From: Thioclava dalianensis
Lineage (GTDB): Bacteria > Pseudomonadota > Alphaproteobacteria > Rhodobacterales > Rhodobacteraceae
Assembly: GCF_000715505.1 (NCBI RefSeq)
Contig: NZ_JHEH01000021.1
Span: 1-56,144, forward strand
DNA length: 56,144 nt
Direction: 5' to 3'
This document shows positions 28,129 to 36,745 of this stretch, piece by piece. The position numbers and the translations under genes are program-made. How positions within the stretch are numbered: the first letter of the stretch is position 1; the number at the start of each line of letters is the position of its first letter. The notes beneath the pieces are model-generated. The model did not search any database and was not told where the DNA came from. It worked only from the letters and a program-made list of their open reading frames with translations.

Positions 28129-29472
28129 GTGGACTTTATTAATGCCGATACCCTCACGACGCTGAACCGGCTCTGGGCGCAGGTCGAGATTTTCTTCAAC
28201 TCGATGTTCCTGCCATCGCGGATCTGGCAGATCGGCATCATCCTTGCCTGTTTTGCCGTGGCACATCTGGGCAGGCTTTGGCTGGCACCGAAACTCGATA
28301 ACTGGGCACGCGGGCGCGCGCTCAGTACCCGGCAGATGCGCTGGGTGATCTTGTTGCGCCAGCGTCTGCGCGGGTTACTGTTCATCCTGCTTGCCTGGGC
28401 GGCGGTCTTTGCGCTCAACGCGCTTAAGGGCTTCTATTCCTGGCGCTTTCTGGTGGTGCTGGCGGCAACGCTGGTCACCGCGTGGCTGGTGGTGGGGCTG
28501 GTTGCGCGGCTGATCCGCAACCGGGCGCTGCGCCAGATCGTGACCTGGGGCGCTTGGATCTGGGTCACTCTCTATTATCTGGGCTTCTGGGACGAGGTCG
28601 AGCGGCTGCTTGCCAGTCTCGGGATCGATTTTGGCGGCTTTCGGATCACCGCGCTCGCGGTGCTCAAGGCAGTGGTGCTGACGACGGTCCTGCTCTCGGT
28701 GGCGCGTATCGTCACCGGCCAGACCACCGCCCGGCTGCGCACGAATGCGGAAATCAGCCCCTCGATGACCGAGCTGGTGATCAAGGTGATGCAGGTTTTG
28801 CTTTACGGATCTGCCTTTTTCATCGGGCTCAAGGCGGTGGGATTCGATCTGACAGGTCTTGCGGTTCTCTCGGGCGCGATCGGTGTCGGTCTGGGCTTTG
28901 GCCTACAAAAAGTCGTGTCGAATCTGGTCTCGGGCGTCATCATTCTGCTCGATAAATCGATCAAGCCAGGCGATGTGATCAGCCTTGGTGAAACCTTCGG
29001 CTGGATCAACTCGCTGGGCGCGCGCTATGTCTCGGTACTTACCCGCGATGGCAAGGAATTCCTGATCCCGAATGAGGATCTGATCACCGGTCAGGTCGTC
29101 AACTGGTCGCATTCCAACGAGTTTGTCCGCATCGACCTGCATTTCGGCACCGCCTATCACGACGATCCGCACACGGTGCGTGCGCTTGCCATCGAGGCTG
29201 CGCAATCGGTCGGTCGGGTGCTCTCGGATCGCCCCACAGTGTGCCATATCACCGGGTTTGGCGACAGTTCGGTCGATTATGTCCTGCGTTTCTGGATCAC
29301 GGACCCCGTTGAGGGGCTTACAAACGTGCGCGGCGCAGTCTATCTGGCACTGTGGGATTCGTTTCAAAAGAACGGCATCTCGATTCCTTTCCCGCAGCGT
29401 GAAGTTCGTATGCTCGACGGCTCCTCGCTGGCCGTTCATCGGAACGACGAAAATTCGCAGAGCAAAAATTGA
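28129..29472 (+). CDS. MscS-family mechanosensitive ion channel
   Basis: A 447-residue inner-membrane channel that opens under membrane tension to release solutes during osmotic downshift. Several N-terminal helices precede the MscS core: the pore-lining Gly/Ala-rich helix GAIGVGLGFGLQKVVSNLVSGVIILLD, then the beta domain starting GDVISLGETFGWINSLGARYVSVLTRDGKEFLIPNEDLI, and a C-terminal alpha/beta domain. It is longer than E. coli MscS because of extra N-terminal helices. Starts with GTG after a clean AAGGAG site. A short hairpin (ATCGGG/CCCGAT) follows the stop. Transcribed divergently from leuC. Confidence 0.9.
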   Translation: MDFINADTLTTLNRLWAQVEIFFNSMFLPSRIWQIGIILACFAVAHLGRLWLAPKLDNWARGRALSTRQMRWVILLRQRLRGLLFILLAWAAVFALNALKGFYSWRFLVVLAATLVTAWLVVGLVARLIRNRALRQIVTWGAWIWVTLYYLGFWDEVERLLASLGIDFGGFRITALAVLKAVVLTTVLLSVARIVTGQTTARLRTNAEISPSMTELVIKVMQVLLYGSAFFIGLKAVGFDLTGLAVLSGAIGVGLGFGLQKVVSNLVSGVIILLDKSIKPGDVISLGETFGWINSLGARYVSVLTRDGKEFLIPNEDLITGQVVNWSHSNEFVRIDLHFGTAYHDDPHTVRALAIEAAQSVGRVLSDRPTVCHITGFGDSSVDYVLRFWITDPVEGLTNVRGAVYLALWDSFQKNGISIPFPQREVRMLDGSSLAVHRNDENSQSKN

Positions 29473-29604
29473 AATCGGGGCGTCCCGATGCTACCTTTTG
29501 TATATGGCCAGCGCCGGGGCCGGACCGGCGTTAAATCTTTGGAGGACTATGTCCTGTCTCATCTTTCAACCGTGTCGGACGACAGCGACACACAGGCGGC
29601 TGTC

Positions 29605-29973
29605 ATGACGGCCAACTCTCTCGGCGCTGACGTGTCCAGCGATGATATTCTCGCACGCGTCATTGCCTCTCTCGAAGACGATAAAGCCGAAGATATCGTA
29701 ACGATCGATCTGCACGGTCGGTCTTCGATTGGCGATTACATGGTGATCTGCTCGGGTCGCTCGGGTCGGCAGGTCAGCGCAATCGCGGAAAAGCTCGCCG
29801 AACGGCTCAAGCAAGAGTTCAACCGCATTTGCAAAGTCGAAGGCAAGGATCAGGGCGATTGGGTCTTGATCGATACCGCAGATGTCATCGTCCATGTGTT
29901 CCGCCCGGAAGTCCGCGAGTTCTACCAGCTCGAGAAGATGTGGATGCCGTCGAGCGCACCCGTCCTCGACTGA
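29605..29973 (+). CDS. rsfS: Ribosomal silencing factor RsfS
   Basis: A 122-residue Iojap-family protein that binds ribosomal protein L14 and blocks 30S-50S joining in starvation. Core segments DKAEDIVTIDLHGRSSIGDYMVICSGRSGRQVSAIAEKL and GDWVLIDTADVIVHVFRPEVREFYQLEKMW are fully typical. The ATG at 29605 is chosen for family length; the frame is open upstream to an ATG at 29488, which would add a long non-homologous extension. Placed 6 nt before rlmH, a conserved pairing linking ribosome assembly and 23S modification. Confidence 0.92.
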   Translation: MTANSLGADVSSDDILARVIASLEDDKAEDIVTIDLHGRSSIGDYMVICSGRSGRQVSAIAEKLAERLKQEFNRICKVEGKDQGDWVLIDTADVIVHVFRPEVREFYQLEKMWMPSSAPVLD

Positions 29974-29979
29974 GGGCGC

Positions 29980-30447
29980 ATGAAGATCACGATCTGCGCG
30001 GTGGGCCGCCTGCGCAAAGGGCCCGAACATGAGCTGATCGCGGATTACCTTGCCCGGTTTGAAAAAGCCGGTCGCGGCCTTGGGCTTGGGGCTGCGCAGC
30101 TTATCGAGGTCGAGGACAAGAAGGGTCTGGGACAAGAGGTCGAAGCGCAGCTTTTGTCTCGCGCGATCCCGGACGGGGCCGTTCTTGTGACCCTCGATGA
30201 GCGCGGCAGCCTTCTGTCCTCTCCCGAATTTGCCCAAAAGCTCGGCACATGGCGCGACAGCGCGCGCGATGTCTGCTTCGTTCTTGGCGGAGCGGATGGC
30301 ATCGCGCCTGAACTGCGCGCAAAGGCAGATTTTTCGATCTCATTTGGCAAAATGGTCTGGCCTCACATGCTGGCGCGCGTCATGCTGAGCGAACAGATCT
30401 ATCGTGCCGGACAAATTCTTGCCGGAACGCCTTACCACCGTGTTTAA
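29980..30447 (+). CDS. rlmH: 23S rRNA (pseudouridine-1915-N3) methyltransferase
   Basis: A 155-residue SPOUT methyltransferase that methylates pseudouridine 1915 in helix 69 of 23S rRNA on assembled 70S ribosomes. The trefoil-knot SAM pocket is visible as FVLGGADGIAPELR and the C-terminal RVMLSEQIYRAGQILAGTPYH motif. Length matches the family exactly. Operon with rsfS upstream (6 nt gap) and the methyltransferase-like gene downstream (32 nt). Confidence 0.96.
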   Translation: MKITICAVGRLRKGPEHELIADYLARFEKAGRGLGLGAAQLIEVEDKKGLGQEVEAQLLSRAIPDGAVLVTLDERGSLLSSPEFAQKLGTWRDSARDVCFVLGGADGIAPELRAKADFSISFGKMVWPHMLARVMLSEQIYRAGQILAGTPYHRV

Positions 30448-30479
30448 TCAAGGGCGCGTATCGCTCTGAGGGGTTTGAC

Positions 30480-31196
30480 ATGACTGCTATTGATCTTGCC
30501 CGCATTTCCGCCAATTCGATCCCGAACCCGGCCATCGCCCTCATCGGCTTTCAGCGCACCAGCCAGATTTCGCGCGATGCGCGTCAGGCTTGGGAAGATG
30601 GCGATCGCAGCCTGCTTGAGGCCGAAGCGGCGCAGCGGCGCGACGAGATTTTCAGCGGCGCCCTGAAAGAGATCTACGAGGAATTCACCCCGATCAGCGA
30701 TGCGCTGGCCCTGATGGGGCGCAAGCCCGCGCATGTGATCGATATTGGCTGCGGTCAGGCGCTCAACGATGCGTTGATGGTCAAAGCCTATGACCCGCGC
30801 ATTACGCTGATAGATATCGAAGAGACCAAGGAGCAGTATCATAGCTGGAACAGCGCGGGGGCGGGCTACGCCTCGCTGGCGGTCGCCAAAGCGTTCCTCG
30901 AGGAAAACGGCGCGCGCGAGGTCACCACGATCAACCCGCGCGAGACACCCAACGCGCTCTCGGGGCTATCGGGTGATCTGGTCACCAGCTTGATCTCCTG
31001 CGGTTTTCATTACCCGATCGGGGAATATCTGCCGCTGATGCTGAAGACGATCCGGGCGGGCGGCGTGGTGATCCTTGATCTGCGGACCCGCTATTTCAAA
31101 GCCCCCGACGCGGCACTGACCGAACTGCTTGAAAACAGTCGTCAGATCACGCTTTCGACCCTCCCGCGCCGTAGGCGGATCCTGTTTGCCCAATAA
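30480..31196 (+). CDS. Class I SAM-dependent methyltransferase-like protein
   Basis: A 238-residue protein with SAM-binding motif I at HVIDIGCGQALND (about 85-97) and a following acidic strand LIDIEETKEQY that would contact the ribose. The C-terminal half has LVTSLISCGFHYPIGEYLPLMLKTIRAGGVVILDLR, as in small-molecule methyltransferases. The N-terminal 75 residues are helical and not recognised. Substrate unknown. It sits between rlmH and gpmI; a promoter for gpmI in the gap after it suggests it ends the rsfS-rlmH unit. Confidence 0.75.
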   Translation: MTAIDLARISANSIPNPAIALIGFQRTSQISRDARQAWEDGDRSLLEAEAAQRRDEIFSGALKEIYEEFTPISDALALMGRKPAHVIDIGCGQALNDALMVKAYDPRITLIDIEETKEQYHSWNSAGAGYASLAVAKAFLEENGAREVTTINPRETPNALSGLSGDLVTSLISCGFHYPIGEYLPLMLKTIRAGGVVILDLRTRYFKAPDAALTELLENSRQITLSTLPRRRRILFAQ

Positions 31197-31231
31197 ATGC
31201 TGATCGTGCAGTAAACTGTTCTCGCACGGTG

Positions 31232-31260
31232 TTGCCGGACGCGTCTGCGCCGCGTAGACA
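31232..31260 (+). promoter_or_regulatory. Predicted gpmI promoter
   Basis: TTGCCG (31232-31237), 17-nt spacer, TAGACA (31255-31260); start near 31267, 20 nt before the gpmI ATG, with an AGGAGGTG ribosome-binding site in the leader. Confidence 0.55.
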
Positions 31261-31286
31261 CAAGGGATCATGTGCAGGAGGTGGCG

Positions 31287-32807
31287 ATGAGCGTTCCCAA
31301 ACCGGTAATTTTGTGCATCCTCGACGGCTGGGGAGAGCGACCCGAGACCGAGGGCAACGCGCCTGCGCAGGCCAACACTCCCAATATCGATGCGATCTGG
31401 GCCAATGGTACGAAATCCACGCTGGTGACTTTTGGTCCCGATGTCGGACTTCCCACCGGCCAGATGGGCAATTCCGAAGTCGGCCACACCAATATCGGCG
31501 CGGGCCGGGTGGTTGCGATGGATCTGGGCCAGATTGATCTGGCGATTGAGGATGGCTCATTTTTCGACAATGCGGCGATCTTGTCCTTCATCGAGACTCT
31601 GAAAGCCTCTGGCGGGGCGGCGCATCTGATGGGCGTCGTCTCGGATGGCGGCGTGCATGGACATCTCGAGCATCTTTTGGCCGCCGCCAAGATGGTGTCG
31701 GAAGCAGGCGTGCCCGTAAAAATCCATGCGATCACCGATGGCCGCGATGTGGCACCAGATTCCGCCAAGCGCTTCGTGTCCGAACTGGTCGAGCGACTGC
31801 CCGCGGGCTGCGAGGTCGTCACCGTGATCGGGCGCTATTTCGCGATGGATCGCGACAATCGCTGGGACCGGGTCGAGCGTGCCTATAACGCGATGATCAA
31901 AGGCGAAGGGCAGGGCGCAGACACCCCCGTTGCCGCCGTCGAGGCCAGCTATGACCGCAAGGAGATGGATGAGTTTATCCAGCCCAGCGTCATCGGCGAT
32001 TATGCCGGCATGCAAGATGGCGACGGTCTGTTCTGCCTCAACTTCCGGGCCGACCGCGCACGTGAGATCTTGGCCGCCATCGGGGCTTCGGATTTCGACG
32101 GGTTCGACACCGGAAAGCGGCCCGAGCTTGCAGCAATGCTGGGGATGGTCGAGTATTCCGACAAGCACAACGCCTATATGAAGACCGCATATCCCAAGCG
32201 CGAGATCAACAATACGCTCGGCGAATGGGTGGCCAAACAGGGCAAACGCCAGTTTCATATCGCGGAAACCGAGAAATATCCCCATGTGACCTTCTTCCTC
32301 AACGGCGGCCGCGAGGAGCCTTGGGACGGCGAAGATCGGTTCATGCCCAAATCACCCAATGTGGCAACCTATGACATGCAGCCCGAGATGAGCGCGCCGG
32401 AGGTGACCGACAAGCTGATCGGCGCGATCGAGGCGGGATATGATCTGATCGTCGTGAACTATGCCAATGGCGACATGGTCGGGCATACCGGCTCTCTGGA
32501 GGCAGCCATCGCGGCCTGTGAAGAGGTGGATCGCGACATTGGCCGCGTGGTCGCGGCGCTTGAAGCCGCAGGCGGGGCGATGATCATCACCGCCGATCAC
32601 GGCAATTGCGAAACCATGATCGACCCGGAAACCGGCGGGCCGCATACCGCCCACACGACCAATCTCGTGCCGGTCGCGCTGGTCGGTGGCCCGAAAGGGG
32701 CACGGCTGCACAAGGGCAAACTGGCCGATCTCGCGCCCTCGCTCTTGCAGCTCATGCAGCTTCCGATCCCCGAAGAAATGACCGGACAGAGCCTGATCGA
32801 GACGTGA
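31287..32807 (+). CDS. gpmI: 2,3-Bisphosphoglycerate-independent phosphoglycerate mutase
   Basis: A 506-residue manganese-dependent enzyme interconverting 3- and 2-phosphoglycerate in glycolysis/gluconeogenesis. The alkaline-phosphatase-fold half contributes Asp13 (ILDGWG), nucleophile Ser63 (QMGNSEVGHTNIGAGR), and the metal ligands in NYANGDMVGHTG and ITADHGNCE. The phosphotransferase insert contains HAITDGRDVAP and NFRADRAREI. The ATG at 31287 has a perfect AGGAGG site; an in-frame ATG 15 nt earlier does not. Its stop overlaps the GTG of the envC-like gene (GTGA). Confidence 0.97.
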   Translation: MSVPKPVILCILDGWGERPETEGNAPAQANTPNIDAIWANGTKSTLVTFGPDVGLPTGQMGNSEVGHTNIGAGRVVAMDLGQIDLAIEDGSFFDNAAILSFIETLKASGGAAHLMGVVSDGGVHGHLEHLLAAAKMVSEAGVPVKIHAITDGRDVAPDSAKRFVSELVERLPAGCEVVTVIGRYFAMDRDNRWDRVERAYNAMIKGEGQGADTPVAAVEASYDRKEMDEFIQPSVIGDYAGMQDGDGLFCLNFRADRAREILAAIGASDFDGFDTGKRPELAAMLGMVEYSDKHNAYMKTAYPKREINNTLGEWVAKQGKRQFHIAETEKYPHVTFFLNGGREEPWDGEDRFMPKSPNVATYDMQPEMSAPEVTDKLIGAIEAGYDLIVVNYANGDMVGHTGSLEAAIAACEEVDRDIGRVVAALEAAGGAMIITADHGNCETMIDPETGGPHTAHTTNLVPVALVGGPKGARLHKGKLADLAPSLLQLMQLPIPEEMTGQSLIET

Positions 32808-33967
32808 AACGCGCAGCCCTTCTGATCTGTCTATTGCTCACCGGGGCCGTCGCGCATGCGGCGGGCAGCGATGTGCCGCCCTCTGGCGAGGCCGCGATGA
32901 AAGCTGCCGCGGATTTGCGCAAATCGATTGCAGCCCTCGACGACGCCGAAAGCAAGCCCGACCGGATCGCGGCGCTGACGAGCACAATTTCCGCCTATGA
33001 GGTGGGTTTGGGCACTTTGCGCGACGGGTTGCGCCGCGCCGCGATCCGCGAGAACGAGATCAAGCAGGGGTTTGATGCCAAGCGCGAGGAGCTAGGCGGG
33101 TTGCTGGCCGTCATGTCGACGATGCAACAGACCGATGGCCCGCTCTTGCTGCTGCATCCTTCGGGGCCGACAGGTGCTGCACGCTCGGGGATGGTGCTAT
33201 CTTCGGTGGCCCCCGCGCTGCAACAGGAGGCCGAGGGCCTGCGCACCCAGCTTGATGAGATCGCGCGCCTGCGCAAATTGCAGGAAAATGCCCGCAATGT
33301 GCTGGAAAAAGGCATGATTTCCGTCACCAAGGCCCGCACGGCCCTGTCCGAGGCGATCTCGGAGCGGCGCGCAAAACTCCCGCAACGCTATCTCGAAGAG
33401 CCCGAAGAACTGCGCGCTCTGGTCCAAAGCGCCGATACGCTGGAAGGATTCGCCACCAGCCTCAGCGGTATGGAAAGCGATATCGGCCCCCCGATGGCGG
33501 ATTTCGCGGGCGCGAAGGGCAGCTTGAAGCTGCCGCTGATCGGCAAGGTGCTGCGCCACTTCAACGAGGCCGACGCGGCGGGGATAAAGCGTCCCGGTCT
33601 TGTGATCGCGACAACGCCCGGCGCGCTCGTCACAACGCCATGGCCCGCAACCATTCGCTATCGTGGCCCTTTGCTGGACTACGGAAATGTGATGGTGCTT
33701 GAGCCCGCCGACGGGTATCTTCTGGTTCTTGCCGGAATGGCAACAGTCTATGGTGAGGTCGGAGACGTGCTTCAGAAGGGCGCACCCATTGGCTTGATGG
33801 GCGGATTGTCGCCGGGTGCCAGGGAGTTTGGGAAAGATTTCGTGCAAGCAGCACAAGAGGGCGGTAGCGCAGGTCTAAGCGAAACGCTCTACTTGGAGCT
33901 TCGAAAGGGCAAAGAGCCCGTGGACCCGGCCCCGTGGTTCATTCAGACGAAAGACGACAAGGGTTGA
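32804..33967 (+). CDS. Murein hydrolase activator, EnvC-like (degenerate LytM domain)
   Basis: A 387-residue exported protein: Sec signal peptide (MKRAALLICLLLTGAVAHA), a long coiled-coil region (about 30-235) and a C-terminal M23/LytM-type domain (about 265-380). The zinc-binding His and HxH of active M23 peptidases are absent: the usual HxH strand reads YLLVLAG. This is the hallmark of EnvC/NlpD-type activators, which switch on periplasmic amidases during division instead of cutting peptidoglycan. Starts with GTG overlapping the gpmI stop by 4 nt; ctpA follows 2 nt after its stop. This envC-ctpA pairing is common in proteobacteria. Confidence 0.87.
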   Translation: MKRAALLICLLLTGAVAHAAGSDVPPSGEAAMKAAADLRKSIAALDDAESKPDRIAALTSTISAYEVGLGTLRDGLRRAAIRENEIKQGFDAKREELGGLLAVMSTMQQTDGPLLLLHPSGPTGAARSGMVLSSVAPALQQEAEGLRTQLDEIARLRKLQENARNVLEKGMISVTKARTALSEAISERRAKLPQRYLEEPEELRALVQSADTLEGFATSLSGMESDIGPPMADFAGAKGSLKLPLIGKVLRHFNEADAAGIKRPGLVIATTPGALVTTPWPATIRYRGPLLDYGNVMVLEPADGYLLVLAGMATVYGEVGDVLQKGAPIGLMGGLSPGAREFGKDFVQAAQEGGSAGLSETLYLELRKGKEPVDPAPWFIQTKDDKG

Positions 33968-33969
33968 GT

Positions 33970-35385
33970 ATGAAAAAGTTCATGATGGCCGCATTGGGCG
34001 GAACGCTTGCGGGCGCCGTTCTTTCGACACAGGTTGCCGCGCCTCTGATGGCGCAGGAGACCGATAAATCCGCGACGGTGTACCAGCAGCTCGATCTGTT
34101 CGGCGACATTTTCGAGAAGATCCGACAGGATTACGTGGAGCCGGTCGACAGCAAGAAGCTGATTGAGGCCGCGATCAACGGCATGCTCAGCTCGCTCGAT
34201 CCGCATTCGAGCTACCTGCCGCCCGATGATTTCGCCGATATGCGCGTGCAAACGCGTGGCTCTTTCGGCGGTCTTGGCATCGAGGTGACGCAGGAAGACG
34301 GCTTTGTGAAAGTCGTCTCGCCCATGGATGGCACGCCTGCCGCCGAGGCCGGGATCAAATCGGGTGACTTCATCACCGCCGTGAATGGCGAGTCGCTGAT
34401 GGGTCTGCCGCTTGACGAGGCGGTCGACAAGATGCGCGGCCCAATCGGCTCGGAGGTCAAGGTGACCATCGTGCGCGAAGGCGAGAAGAAACCCTTCGAC
34501 GTCACGCTGACCCGCGACACGATCAAGCTGACCGCCGTCAAGGGCAGCCATGACGACAATACCGTCATCCTGCGCATCAGCACTTTCAACGACCAGACCT
34601 TCCCGAACCTGCAAAGCTCGATCAAAGAGCAGGTCAAGGAACTCGGTGGTATGGATAAGGTCGACGGCTTCATCCTCGATCTTCGCAACAATCCCGGTGG
34701 CCTGCTGACGCAAGCGATCAAAGTGTCGGATGCCTTCCTCGACAAGGGCGAGATTGTCTCGACCCGGGGTCGCAATCCGCAGGACAGCGAGCGGTTCAAT
34801 GCCACGCCGGGCGATCTGGCCGATGGCAAACCGATTGTTGTGCTGATCAATGGCGGGTCGGCCTCGGCCTCCGAGATCGTGACCGGTGCGCTGCAAGATC
34901 ATCACCGCGCCATCGTCGTCGGCACCAAGAGCTTCGGCAAAGGCTCGGTTCAGACCGTGATGCCGATCCAGGGCGAGGGGGCCATGCGCCTCACGACCGC
35001 GCGCTACTACACGCCTTCGGGCCGCTCGATCCAAAATCTCGGGATCTCGCCCAACGTCGTGGTGCCGCAGCCCGAGCCGCAGGCAGAGGACGCCGCGAAG
35101 GAGGGTGAGGACAAGACACCCGCAAACCGTCTGACCTCTGAGGCGGATCTGAAGGGTGCGATCACCAATGACTCGATGACCGAAGATGAGAAAAAGCAGG
35201 CCATCGAGGAGCGCAAGAAAGCCGAAGAGGCCGCCCAGCGTCGCCTTGACGACTTCCAGATGTCCTATGCGGTCGATCTGATCCAAGGGTTGTCGGCCTT
35301 TGCCCCCGATCTCGAAGCAGAAGCAGCGCAGAAAAAAGCCGATGCGACGCCTGCCAAGAAACCGGACACCACCAAGAAAAACTAA
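33970..35385 (+). CDS. ctpA: C-terminal processing peptidase, S41A family
   Basis: A 471-residue periplasmic serine protease with a signal peptide (about 1-28), a PDZ domain (about 95-180) for substrate tails and an S41 catalytic domain. The Ser-Lys dyad is Ser299 ([14 protein letters not shown]) and Lys324 ([11 protein letters not shown]), 25 residues apart as expected. A low-complexity acidic/Lys-rich tail follows residue 370. It acts with the EnvC-like protein encoded 2 nt upstream in envelope maintenance. A terminator with a UUCG-type loop lies directly after the stop. Confidence 0.95.
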   Translation: MKKFMMAALGGTLAGAVLSTQVAAPLMAQETDKSATVYQQLDLFGDIFEKIRQDYVEPVDSKKLIEAAINGMLSSLDPHSSYLPPDDFADMRVQTRGSFGGLGIEVTQEDGFVKVVSPMDGTPAAEAGIKSGDFITAVNGESLMGLPLDEAVDKMRGPIGSEVKVTIVREGEKKPFDVTLTRDTIKLTAVKGSHDDNTVILRISTFNDQTFPNLQSSIKEQVKELGGMDKVDGFILDLRNNPGGLLTQAIKVSDAFLDKGEIVSTRGRNPQDSERFNATPGDLADGKPIVVLINGGSASASEIVTGALQDHHRAIVVGTKSFGKGSVQTVMPIQGEGAMRLTTARYYTPSGRSIQNLGISPNVVVPQPEPQAEDAAKEGEDKTPANRLTSEADLKGAITNDSMTEDEKKQAIEERKKAEEAAQRRLDDFQMSYAVDLIQGLSAFAPDLEAEAAQKKADATPAKKPDTTKKN

Positions 35386-35391
35386 AGGAGA

Positions 35392-35413
35392 GGGGGCTTC
35401 GGCCCCCTTTTTC
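35392..35413 (+). terminator. Rho-independent terminator between ctpA and rppH
   Basis: Six-pair stem GGGGGC/GCCCCC with a stable TTCG loop, followed by CTTTTTC. It ends only 5 nt before the rppH ATG. Confidence 0.85.
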
Positions 35414-35417
35414 ACCC

Positions 35418-35903
35418 ATGACACCTGAAGACATCGCAAAGCTTCCCTATCGCCAGAATGTCGGAATCGTTTTGCTCAATGCGCAGAACAAGGTCTTTGC
35501 CGGTCGGCGCATCGACAATCCCGGTCCCGCTTGGCAACTGCCTCAGGGCGGGATCGACAAGGGGGAAGCCCCCGAAGAAGCGGCGCTGCGCGAGCTGGAA
35601 GAAGAGACCGGCGTGACGCCCGATCTGGTCGAGCTTGTCGCGACATCCGAAGGCTGGCTGCGCTATGAGCTGCCGCATGAGCTGGTGGCGAAGCTCTGGA
35701 AAGGGCGCTGGCGCGGGCAGGAACAGAAGTGGTTTCTCTACCGGTTCACCGGTACCGACGATCAGGTAAACATCCAGACAAAGCACCCGGAATTCTCGGT
35801 CTGGCAGTGGATGAATTTCGATGAGCTGATCGAGAAAATCGTGCCGTTCAAGCGCGATGTCTATATCGCGGTTGAAGCCGAATTCAGAGACTATTTCGCC
35901 TGA
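35418..35903 (+). CDS. rppH: RNA pyrophosphohydrolase RppH
   Basis: A 161-residue Nudix enzyme that removes pyrophosphate from 5'-triphosphate RNA and triggers RNase E decay. [11 protein letters not shown] opens the fold, and the Nudix box runs from residue 44 to 66 ([23 protein letters not shown]). [15 protein letters not shown] and [25 protein letters not shown] match the RppH/IalA subfamily. The ATG has no Shine-Dalgarno sequence: a C/T-rich tract and the ctpA terminator hairpin stand immediately before it, so expression likely depends on read-through or a promoter inside ctpA. Confidence 0.95.
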   Translation: MTPEDIAKLPYRQNVGIVLLNAQNKVFAGRRIDNPGPAWQLPQGGIDKGEAPEEAALRELEEETGVTPDLVELVATSEGWLRYELPHELVAKLWKGRWRGQEQKWFLYRFTGTDDQVNIQTKHPEFSVWQWMNFDELIEKIVPFKRDVYIAVEAEFRDYFA

Positions 35904-35907
35904 GTCC

Positions 35908-36744
35908 CTAGAAATCGAGACCAAGATCAAGCGTGCGGGCCGAATGGGTCAACGCGCCCGCCGAAATATAATCGACACCGGTCGCTGCGACCTCTGCGAT
36001 ACGCTCGAGCGCCATATTTCCCGAAGCTTCAAGCGTCACCCGTCCGGCATTCAATGCCACGGCGGCGCGCAGCTCATCGGTGCTCATATTGTCGAGCAAG
36101 ATCACATCCGCCCCGCCAATCGTCAGCGCCTCTTCCATCTGGCGCAGGGTGTCCACTTCCAGCTCGATCCGCATCATATGGCTGCGCGCGGCCTTGGCGG
36201 CCTCAAGTACCTGACGCACGCCTCCGGCGGCGGCGATGTGGTTGTCCTTGATCAGGATCGCATCTGACAGCCCAAACCGATGATTGAAGCCGCCGCCATG
36301 GGCGACAGCGGCTTTCTCCAACACCCGCAGGCCCGGCGTCGTCTTACGTGTACAGGTGATCCGCGTCTTGCTACCTGCCGTCTCAGCAACAAATCCTGCC
36401 GTTTTGGTAGCGATTCCGCTCAGACGTCCGGCAAAATTCAGCGCCACACGTTCGGCCATCAAGATCGAGGCCGCCGAGCCCTCGATCGTCATCAGCGTCG
36501 CCCCCGGCCCGCACGCCGCGCCATCTGCGACAAAGGTCTGCACGCGTAGCGATGCATCTACGAGCCGGAATGCCATTGCGGCGACCTGCATCCCCGAGAC
36601 CACCCCGTCCTCGCGGGCATTGAGCCGCGCGGCGTAGGTTTTGCCCGCTGGAATGACCGCTTTGGTCGTCGCATCGCCCATGGGTGCGAGATCTTCGACA
36701 AGCGCGGCGCGCACGATGGGTTCGATCAGCAGGTCGGGCAACAT
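35908..36744 (-). CDS. nadC: Nicotinate-nucleotide pyrophosphorylase (quinolinate phosphoribosyltransferase)
   Basis: A 278-residue enzyme converting quinolinate and PRPP to nicotinate mononucleotide, the third step of de novo NAD synthesis. Family motifs: ALVEDLAPMGDATTKAV near the N-terminus, NFAGRLSGIATKTAGFV, the TRKTTPGLRVLEKAAVAHGGGFNHRFGL block binding substrate, and EVDTLRQMEEAL/LLDNMSTDELR in the barrel. The ATG at 36744 has GGAGG 9 nt upstream. It follows nadB by 1 nt and is last in nadA-nadB-nadC. Confidence 0.96.
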   Translation of the reverse strand: MLPDLLIEPIVRAALVEDLAPMGDATTKAVIPAGKTYAARLNAREDGVVSGMQVAAMAFRLVDASLRVQTFVADGAACGPGATLMTIEGSAASILMAERVALNFAGRLSGIATKTAGFVAETAGSKTRITCTRKTTPGLRVLEKAAVAHGGGFNHRFGLSDAILIKDNHIAAAGGVRQVLEAAKAARSHMMRIELEVDTLRQMEEALTIGGADVILLDNMSTDELRAAVALNAGRVTLEASGNMALERIAEVAATGVDYISAGALTHSARTLDLGLDF

Positions 36745-36745
36745 G

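Noticed and set aside
33943-35439. A 498-codon minus-strand frame opposite ctpA.
   Set aside because: Shadow of ctpA; it crosses the ctpA terminator.
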